DNA of 64,000 nt, taken from the NCBI RefSeq assembly GCF_003057885.1, contig NZ_QAGK01000002.1:430656-494655 (forward strand), given 5' to 3'. The notes under the pieces are model-generated. The model ran no database searches. It saw only the letters and a program-made list of their open reading frames with translations, and had not been told where the DNA came from. The position numbers and the translations under genes are program-made. The stretch comes from Oceaniglobus ichthyenteri (GTDB lineage Bacteria > Pseudomonadota > Alphaproteobacteria > Rhodobacterales > Rhodobacteraceae). Shown one piece after another: positions 58,205 to 64,000 of the stretch; positions within the stretch are counted from its first letter, which is position 1, and the number at the start of each line of letters is the position of its first letter.

Positions 58205-58238
58205 AAAAACAAAAGCCCCCGCATATTGCAGCGGGGGC
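58205..58238 (-). terminator. Rho-independent terminator after rplP
   Basis: GCCCCCGC pairs with GCGGGGGC across eight bases. On the minus strand it is followed by TTTTGTTTTT. It lies 42 bases after the rplP stop and separates the S10 block from the rest of the ribosomal genes. Confidence 0.92.
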
Positions 58239-58279
58239 CTTCTGATTACTTGGCCGCGCCACTCATGGCGCGCCGCTTC

Positions 58280-58693
58280 TTACCAATCTTCGCGCATCAC
58301 AGTGCGCGTCTTGATCGGCAACTTCATCGCGGCCAGGCGCAGGGCCTCGCGTGCGACAGCATCGGTAACACCGTCAATCTCAAACATGATCCGACCGGGT
58401 TTCACCTTGGCCGCCCAGAAATCAACCGACCCCTTACCTTTACCCATCCGCACTTCGACGGGCTTTGAGGTGACGGGCAGATCCGGGAAAATCCGAATCC
58501 AGACGCGGCCTTGCCGTTTCATATGACGGGTCATGGCACGACGCGCGGCTTCGATCTGACGGGCGGTGATCCGCTCGGGCTCAACAGCCTTCAAACCATA
58601 GGTGCCAAACGACAGGTCAGACCCGCCTTTTGCGTCGCCATGGATGCGGCCCTTGTGCATCTTGCGGAATTTTGTGCGTTTTGGTTGTAGCAT
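58280..58693 (-). CDS. rplP: 50S ribosomal protein L16
   Basis: This 137-residue protein begins [20 protein letters not shown] and has the [20 protein letters not shown] motif near the peptidyl-transferase region. It is the last gene of the S10 block in this genome, being followed by a terminator instead of rpmC. Confidence 0.98.
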   Translation of the reverse strand: MLQPKRTKFRKMHKGRIHGDAKGGSDLSFGTYGLKAVEPERITARQIEAARRAMTRHMKRQGRVWIRIFPDLPVTSKPVEVRMGKGKGSVDFWAAKVKPGRIMFEIDGVTDAVAREALRLAAMKLPIKTRTVMREDW

Positions 58694-58705
58694 TTCCGTT
58701 ACTCC

Positions 58706-59413
58706 TTAACGCCGACCGCCAGCGCCACGGGGCGCGGGGCCTTCCTGAAGCTCGGCCTGCCGACGATCATGCGCCGACGGATCATGCTCCATGATTTCGC
58801 CTTTGAAAATCCAGACCTTGATCCCGATGATGCCATAGGCTGTCTTTGCCTCATATCCGGCATAATCGATATCGGCCCGCAGAGTGTGCAAAGGCACACG
58901 GCCCTCACGGTACCATTCGGTCCGCGCGATTTCGGCACCACCAAGACGGCCGGCCAAATTCACCCGAATACCCAAGGATCCCATGCGCATCGCATTCTGC
59001 ACCGCACGTTTCATCGCACGACGGAACGAAACCCGGCGCTCAAGCTGCTGAGCGATGCTTTCGGCCACCAAAGCGGCATCAAGTTCGGGCTTGCGAACCT
59101 CGACGATGTTGAGGTGCAGATCACTGTCGGTCATTGCCGCCAGCTTTTTGCGCAGTGTCTCAATATCGGCGCCTTTTTTGCCGATAATGACGCCTGGGCG
59201 TGCGGTATGAACTGTAACGCGGCACTTTTTGTGCGGACGTTCGATGATCACCTTGGAAATACCGGCCTGTGCACATTCTTTCTTGATGAACTCGCGCATG
59301 CGAATATCTTCAAGAAGCAGATTGCCGTAATCCTTGGTATCAGCGTACCAACGACTGTCCCAAGTGCGATTGACCTGCAAGCGCATGCCAATCGGGTTTA
59401 CTTTCTGTCCCAT
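58706..59413 (-). CDS. rpsC: 30S ribosomal protein S3
   Basis: This 235-residue protein starts [20 protein letters not shown] with a KH domain ([20 protein letters not shown]). Its tail is basic. It overlaps the rplV stop by one base. Confidence 0.98.
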   Translation of the reverse strand: MGQKVNPIGMRLQVNRTWDSRWYADTKDYGNLLLEDIRMREFIKKECAQAGISKVIIERPHKKCRVTVHTARPGVIIGKKGADIETLRKKLAAMTDSDLHLNIVEVRKPELDAALVAESIAQQLERRVSFRRAMKRAVQNAMRMGSLGIRVNLAGRLGGAEIARTEWYREGRVPLHTLRADIDYAGYEAKTAYGIIGIKVWIFKGEIMEHDPSAHDRRQAELQEGPAPRGAGGRR

Positions 59414-59805
59414 TACGCCTGCTCCCCGGCTGTTTCTTCGACCTGGCGCACCTTGATGGTGAGTTCGGCAAACGGCTTGACGATCTTGCCAAACCGACCA
59501 CGGGCACGGGGCTTACCGCGTTTCATGGTCAGGTTCTTGCCGACATAGGCTTCGGCCACGATCAACTCATCCACGTCGAGGTTGTGGTTGTTTTCCGCAT
59601 TGGCAATCGCCGACTGAAGGCACTTCTTTACGTCAGCCGAAATCCGCTTTTTGCTGAAGGTCAGATCGGACAATGCCTTTTCAACCTTCTTGCCACGGAT
59701 CAACTGAGCAACGAGGTTCAGCTTCTGAGGGCTTGTGCGCAGCATCTTGGCCTTCGCAAAGGCCTCATTGTCGGCCACGCGACGGGGGTTCTTTTCCTTG
59801 CTCAT
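59413..59805 (-). CDS. rplV: 50S ribosomal protein L22
   Basis: This 130-residue protein has [20 protein letters not shown] and the tunnel-lining loop [18 protein letters not shown]. It overlaps rpsS by four bases and rpsC by one. Confidence 0.98.
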   Translation of the reverse strand: MSKEKNPRRVADNEAFAKAKMLRTSPQKLNLVAQLIRGKKVEKALSDLTFSKKRISADVKKCLQSAIANAENNHNLDVDELIVAEAYVGKNLTMKRGKPRARGRFGKIVKPFAELTIKVRQVEETAGEQA

Positions 59806-60080
59806 TTGCGCTTCGCCTTCTTATCGGCGGCGTGACCGGTATAGGTACGCGTTGGCGAATATTCACCAAACTTCTGGCCAATCATATCCTCGGACACGTT
59901 GACCGGAATATGCTTTTTGCCGTTGTACACGCCAAAGGTGAGGCCCACAAACTGGGGCAGAATGGTCGAACGACGCGACCAGATTTTGATAACTTCTTTA
60001 CGACCGGATTCACGAGTCGCTTCGGCTTTCTTAAGCACAAAACTATCGACGAACGGGCCTTTCCAGACAGAACGCGACAT
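59802..60080 (-). CDS. rpsS: 30S ribosomal protein S19
   Basis: This 92-residue protein begins [20 protein letters not shown] and ends with [20 protein letters not shown]. It overlaps rplV and starts three bases after rplB. Confidence 0.98.
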   Translation of the reverse strand: MSRSVWKGPFVDSFVLKKAEATRESGRKEVIKIWSRRSTILPQFVGLTFGVYNGKKHIPVNVSEDMIGQKFGEYSPTRTYTGHAADKKAKRK

Positions 60081-60083
60081 CTA

Positions 60084-60926
60084 TCAGCGCCCCTTCTTCT
60101 TGGCGTGGCGCGAACGGACGATAAGCCGCTGCGACGCTTTGTTCTTGTTACGGGTTTTCGCACCTTTGGTCGGTTTGCCCCATGGGGTAACCGGGTGACG
60201 ACCACCGGATGTCCGGCCTTCACCACCACCATGGGGGTGATCGATCGGGTTCATAACGACACCGCGCACCGATGGGCGAATGCCCTTGTGGCGGTTGCGA
60301 CCGGCCTTGCCCAGGTTCTGGTTGCTGTTGTCGGGGTTTGATACCGCACCAACAGTGGCCATGCATTCCTGGCGAACCAGACGCAATTCACCCGATGACA
60401 AACGGATCTGCGCATAGCCACCATCACGACCCACAAACTGGGCGTATGTGCCGGCAGCACGGGCGATCTGTCCGCCTTTGCCTTGCTTCATCTCGATGTT
60501 ATGAACAATCGTGCCGATCGGCATGCCCGAAAACGGCATCGCATTGCCCGGCTTGATATCGGCCTTGGCCGATGCAATCACCTTGTCACCGATGCCAAGA
60601 CGCTGAGGCGCCAGGATATAAGCCTGCTCACCATCATCATAGGAAATCAGCGCAATAAAAGCTGTCCGGTTCGGGTCATATTCGATGCGAATGACGGTGG
60701 CCGCCACATCCATCTTGTTCCGCTTGAAATCGACGATACGATAAAGACGCTTTGCGCCTCCACCGATACGACGCATCGTGATCCGTCCGGTATTGTTCCG
60801 GCCGCCATTCTTGCTCAAACCCTCGGTGAGAGTTTTTACAGGGCGTCCTTTCCAAAGCTCCGAACGGTCGATCAGCACCAGCCCGCGCTGGCCTGGCGTC
60901 GTCGGCTTATACGACTTGAGTGCCAT
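60084..60926 (-). CDS. rplB: 50S ribosomal protein L2
   Basis: This 280-residue protein starts [20 protein letters not shown] at 60926 and has the [20 protein letters not shown] motif with the key His near the peptidyl-transferase centre. An upstream in-frame start would add 36 residues not found in L2. It lies 158 bases after rplW. Confidence 0.98.
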   Translation of the reverse strand: MALKSYKPTTPGQRGLVLIDRSELWKGRPVKTLTEGLSKNGGRNNTGRITMRRIGGGAKRLYRIVDFKRNKMDVAATVIRIEYDPNRTAFIALISYDDGEQAYILAPQRLGIGDKVIASAKADIKPGNAMPFSGMPIGTIVHNIEMKQGKGGQIARAAGTYAQFVGRDGGYAQIRLSSGELRLVRQECMATVGAVSNPDNSNQNLGKAGRNRHKGIRPSVRGVVMNPIDHPHGGGEGRTSGGRHPVTPWGKPTKGAKTRNKNKASQRLIVRSRHAKKKGR

Positions 60927-61041
60927 GCTTGTGTCTTCCGTTTGCTTTGCGGCCTGTCTCCAGACCTGTCTGTTATAAAGGGCCCCGCAGGTCCCCGACG
61001 CACGGCATAAGGCAGAGTACCCGCCATATGCCAAAACAATC

Positions 61042-61064
61042 GGCCCCGGATCGAATCCGGGGCC
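61042..61064 (-). other. Stem-loop between rplW and rplB
   Basis: GGCCCCGGAT pairs with ATCCGGGGCC over ten bases with a three-base loop, 20 bases after the rplW stop, followed by GATTGTTTTGG on the minus strand. It resembles the stems at 9380 and 53211. As rplB must still be made, partial readthrough or an mRNA-stability role is likely. Confidence 0.65.
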
Positions 61065-61084
61065 TCATCGTTGGTGTTCAGCTA

Positions 61085-61381
61085 TTAGAGACCTGTGGAA
61101 ACGTCAATCGTGTTTCCGTCTTCCAAGGTCACATAGGCCTTTTTCACGTCTTTACGACGGCCCAGCATGCCCCGGAAGCGTTTGACTTTGCCTTTGGTGA
61201 TGGTGGTATTAACCGCCTTCACCTTTACGCCAAACAAGGTTTCCACAGCTTCCTTGATCTGTGGTTTGTTCGAATCAATCGCCACTTCAAACACCACGGC
61301 GCCATTTTCAGACGCCATTGTGGCTTTTTCAGTGATGACCGGCTTGCGGATCACATCGTAATGTTCCGGTTTCGCGTTCAT
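61085..61381 (-). CDS. rplW: 50S ribosomal protein L23
   Basis: This 98-residue protein has [18 protein letters not shown] and [20 protein letters not shown]. It sits at the tunnel exit and docks chaperones. It overlaps rplD by four bases. Confidence 0.98.
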   Translation of the reverse strand: MNAKPEHYDVIRKPVITEKATMASENGAVVFEVAIDSNKPQIKEAVETLFGVKVKAVNTTITKGKVKRFRGMLGRRKDVKKAYVTLEDGNTIDVSTGL

Positions 61382-61998
61382 TTCAGCCTCGCTTCCAGCG
61401 CTTCCAGACCGGCCTTGGTGATGACCAGCGTGTCACGCTTGAGAATGTCATAGACGTTTGCGCCCATGCTGGGCAGAACATCCAGACCGTCGATGTTGGC
61501 GGCGGCACGGGCGAAGTTTTCATTCACCTCGGCACCGTCGATGACCAGCGCGCGCTTCCAACCCAGATTCGCGATCTGTTTTGCCAATGCACTGGTTTTG
61601 ATCTCGGCCAAGGCCGCATCTTCGATGATAACCAGGTTGCCGGTCGCCATCTTGGACGAAAGCGCGTGCTTCAATCCAAGTTTGCGAAACTTCTTGGTCA
61701 GTTCGTGGCCGTGGCTACGCGGGGTTGGCCCCTTGTAGATACCACCCGACCGGAAGATCGGTGCCGAACGTGCGCCGTGGCGGGCGCCGCCGGTGCCTTT
61801 CTGGCGATAGATCTTCTTGGTCGAATAGCTGACCTCGGAGCGGGTTTTCACCTTGTGGGTGCCCTGCTGCGCATTGTTGCGCTGCCAGCGGACGACGCGG
61901 TGCAGAATGTCTGCGCGCGGCTCCAGACCGAAGATCTCGTCGCCAAGATCGACCGATCCGGCCGAGCCGCCGTCCAGTTTGATCACGTCGAGTTTCAT
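61378..61998 (-). CDS. rplD: 50S ribosomal protein L4
   Basis: This 206-residue protein has the extended loop [20 protein letters not shown] and the [16 protein letters not shown] end. It overlaps both rplC and rplW by four bases. Leader-mRNA autoregulation by L4, known from E. coli, was not looked for beyond the window. Confidence 0.98.
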   Translation of the reverse strand: MKLDVIKLDGGSAGSVDLGDEIFGLEPRADILHRVVRWQRNNAQQGTHKVKTRSEVSYSTKKIYRQKGTGGARHGARSAPIFRSGGIYKGPTPRSHGHELTKKFRKLGLKHALSSKMATGNLVIIEDAALAEIKTSALAKQIANLGWKRALVIDGAEVNENFARAAANIDGLDVLPSMGANVYDILKRDTLVITKAGLEALEARLK

Positions 61999-62876
61999 TG
62001 GTCGCCTTCCTTCTTCTCGTCCAGAGTCTCGCTCTGGTCACCGGCCTCGGCCTTGTCAGCCTCGATTTCGGCTTCCGCATCTTTCAAGGCTGCTGCTTCC
62101 AGCGCTGCGGCTTCGGCTGCTGCTGCCTCTTCGGCGGCTGCGGCTTCGGCTGCGGCGGCTTCGGCGGCTTCATTGGCCAGACGTTCGGCTTCTTCAGCGG
62201 CAGATTTCAGCGCGGCGGGGTAGATTACGTTTTCCGGGGTGGGCTTCTTCACCGCATCCTTGATCGTGACCCAGCCGCCTTTGGAACCGGGAACCGCACC
62301 TTTGACCATGATCAGGCCACGGTTGGCATCGGTGCGAATAACCTGCAAGTTCTGTGTGGTAACACGGGCAGCACCCATGTGACCGGCCATCTTCTTGCCT
62401 TTGAACACCTTGCCTGGATCCTGACACTGACCGGTCGAACCGTGTGAGCGGTGCGAAACCGACACACCGTGCGAGGCGCGCAAACCACCAAAGTTGTGGC
62501 GTTTCATCGCACCGGCAAAACCTTTACCGATCGAAGTGCCCGCCACGTCGACGAACTGCCCCTCAAAGTAATGGTTCGCAGTGATTTCTTCACCCACACC
62601 AATCAGGTTCTCGGCGGCGACGCGGAATTCCGCGATCTTCCGCTTCGGCTCAACCTTGGCGACGGCAAAGTGGCCGCGCATTGCCTTGGTTGTCCGCTTG
62701 ACCTTGGCTGTGCCTGCACCCAACTGAACGGCGGTATAACCGTCCCGTTCAATCGTGCGCTGCGCCACGACCTGCAGCTTGTCCAGTTGAAGGACGGTCA
62801 CGGGAATCTGTTTCCCGTCGTCCATGAAAAGGCGGGTCATGCCGACCTTTTTTGCGATAACGCCAGAGCGCAACAT
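61995..62876 (-). CDS. rplC: 50S ribosomal protein L3 with long Ala/Glu tail
   Basis: This 293-residue protein starts [20 protein letters not shown] and has the L3 core with [20 protein letters not shown] and [16 protein letters not shown]. It extends about 70 residues past the usual end with an Ala/Glu-rich, probably helical tail. The ATG at 62876 was chosen because AGGAG lies eight bases upstream; an ATG at 62882 is only two bases from it. Confidence 0.96.
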   Translation of the reverse strand: MLRSGVIAKKVGMTRLFMDDGKQIPVTVLQLDKLQVVAQRTIERDGYTAVQLGAGTAKVKRTTKAMRGHFAVAKVEPKRKIAEFRVAAENLIGVGEEITANHYFEGQFVDVAGTSIGKGFAGAMKRHNFGGLRASHGVSVSHRSHGSTGQCQDPGKVFKGKKMAGHMGAARVTTQNLQVIRTDANRGLIMVKGAVPGSKGGWVTIKDAVKKPTPENVIYPAALKSAAEEAERLANEAAEAAAAEAAAAEEAAAAEAAALEAAALKDAEAEIEADKAEAGDQSETLDEKKEGDQ

Positions 62877-62888
62877 ATCCATCGCTCC

Positions 62889-63200
62889 TTATACCTTAAT
62901 CTCGACGTCGACACCGGCCGCCAGGTCGAGCTTCATCAGCGCGTCCACGGTTTGCGGAGTCGGGTCAACGATATCCAACAAACGCTTGTGCGTGCGGATT
63001 TCGAACTGATCACGAGATTTCTTGTCAACGTGGGGACCACGCAGAACGGTGAATTTTTCGATCTTGTTCGGCAGCGGAATCGGGCCGCGCACTGTGGCGC
63101 CCGTCCGTTTGGCGGTGTTCACGATTTCCTGCGTGCTGGCATCCAGTACGCGGTAATCGAACGCCTTGAGCCGAATGCGAATGTTTTGGCTAGCGGCCAT
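62889..63200 (-). CDS. rpsJ: 30S ribosomal protein S10
   Basis: This 103-residue protein begins [20 protein letters not shown] and has [20 protein letters not shown]. It opens the S10 block after tuf and also serves in NusB-NusE antitermination in other bacteria. Confidence 0.98.
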   Translation of the reverse strand: MAASQNIRIRLKAFDYRVLDASTQEIVNTAKRTGATVRGPIPLPNKIEKFTVLRGPHVDKKSRDQFEIRTHKRLLDIVDPTPQTVDALMKLDLAAGVDVEIKV

Positions 63201-63305
63201 TGCAATTGCCTTTCGCGGCTTTTGAGATTGAGAGGTGGAGGCACCGGAATTGATGCCCCCACGTCGAACCTTAATCTTTATTGGGCATGCACCCAGAAGG
63301 GCGAG

Positions 63306-63349
63306 AAGGTGGGTATTGGGTTATCTTGCGATCCCCTGCAACCCACCTT
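63306..63349 (-). other. Hairpin between tuf and rpsJ
   Basis: AAGGTGGGT pairs with ACCCACCTT across a 26-base loop, nine bases after the tuf stop. No T tract follows. It may separate tuf and rpsJ expression or mark an S10 leader element. Confidence 0.5.
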
Positions 63350-63358
63350 GTTCAAAAA

Positions 63359-64000
63359 TCACTCAGTAATTTTTGACACGACGCCTGCGCCGACGGTGCG
63401 GCCGCCTTCGCGGATGGCGAAACGCAGGCCCTGCTCCATGGCGATCGGGGCGATCAGCTCGACACCGAACGACACGTTATCGCCAGGCATGACCATTTCT
63501 GTGCCTTCGGCCAGGACAACCGTGCCGGTCACATCCGTGGTACGGAAGTAGAACTGCGGGCGGTAGTTGGCAAAGAACGGTGTGTGACGACCGCCTTCTT
63601 CCTTGGTCAGAATATAGGCTTCTGCCTCGAACTTGGTGTGGGGCTTGACCGATCCGGGCTTGCACAGAACCTGACCACGCTCAACGCCGTCACGGTCGAT
63701 GCCGCGCAGCAACGCGCCGATGTTGTCGCCAGCTTCACCACGGTCCAGCAGTTTGCGGAACATTTCAACACCGGTACAGGTGGTGGTCTTGGTGTCGCGG
63801 ATCCCGACGATTTCGATGCTGTCGCCAACGTTGATCACGCCACGCTCGACACGGCCGGTCACAACAGTACCACGACCCGAAATCGAGAATACATCCTCGA
63901 CCGGCATCAGGAACGGCTGATCCACTGCACGCTCAGGCGTGGGGATGAAATCATCGACAGCGGCCATCAGGGCCTTGATCGACTCTTCGCCGATTTCAGG
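63359..64000 (-). CDS. tuf: Elongation factor Tu, C-terminal part (cut by window edge)
   Basis: The last 213 codons of EF-Tu are present, with the start beyond the right edge. Domain 2 begins [20 protein letters not shown] and [19 protein letters not shown]; domain 3 has [20 protein letters not shown] and ends [20 protein letters not shown]. The G domain lies outside the window. A second tuf copy is common in proteobacteria and cannot be ruled in or out. Confidence 0.97.
   Translation of the reverse strand, partial: PEIGEESIKALMAAVDDFIPTPERAVDQPFLMPVEDVFSISGRGTVVTGRVERGVINVGDSIEIVGIRDTKTTTCTGVEMFRKLLDRGEAGDNIGALLRGIDRDGVERGQVLCKPGSVKPHTKFEAEAYILTKEEGGRHTPFFANYRPQFYFRTTDVTGTVVLAEGTEMVMPGDNVSFGVELIAPIAMEQGLRFAIREGGRTVGAGVVSKITE

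Overview
The window looks like a chromosomal segment of a marine-type alphaproteobacterium of the Rhodobacterales (Roseobacter-like). The basis is gene content and order: a five-gene atpHAGDC operon without the Fo genes, an ATP12 chaperone, bztABCD-type amino-acid transport, extensin-like, DUF2125, DUF1285, Hint-domain and H-type lectin genes, rpsD away from the alpha operon, and a zinc-type adenylate kinase. No database search was possible, so the taxon is inferred. Most genes are on the minus strand.

Layout. 1-277: start of glcD, cut by the window edge. 398-1467: a DUF599 membrane protein and a small exported protein. 1464-8259: a MoxR / DUF58 / DUF4159 / VWA-GATase cell-envelope cluster on the minus strand. 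8318-9324: DUF1285 and an H-type lectin gene. 9372-14486: the F1-ATPase operon with a strong terminator and a likely promoter. 14667-19714: a methyltransferase, gloB, clpA and an M23 peptidase. 19711-23625: a MotA/TolQ-like and giant coiled-coil MotB/OmpA-like pair. 23701-28245: chaC-like, DUF2125, extensin-like, prephenate/arogenate dehydrogenase and hisC. 28389-29238: rpsD with its terminator and likely promoter. 29249-34775: an accessory cluster of a SARP/TPR regulator, a PAP2/haloperoxidase-like protein with a 13-unit Gly-Asn-Arg repeat, a cytoplasmic-looking subtilisin and a Hint protein. 35344-39863: the bzt transporter. 40087-43550: an ATP12 chaperone, RluA-type pseudouridine synthase, crcB and rarA. 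43621-46631: luxI/luxR, an orphan membrane protein and a broken IS1595-type element. 46715-64000: the ribosomal superoperon (rplQ back to tuf).

The ribosomal region is not one unbroken transcript. A canonical promoter precedes rpsM. A two-gene insertion (a plus-strand muramidase and a minus-strand TIGR02466 oxygenase) lies between rplP and rpmC. It is bracketed by a terminator after rplP and a possible new promoter before rpmC. Several intercistronic stem-loops sit between other ribosomal genes.

The best candidates for something undescribed are the SARP / collagen-like PAP2 / subtilisin / Hint cluster and the MotAB-like pair, whose periplasmic rod is built from 28- and 35-residue heptad repeats. 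A short AT-rich intergenic repeat, seen three times, is also worth following up.
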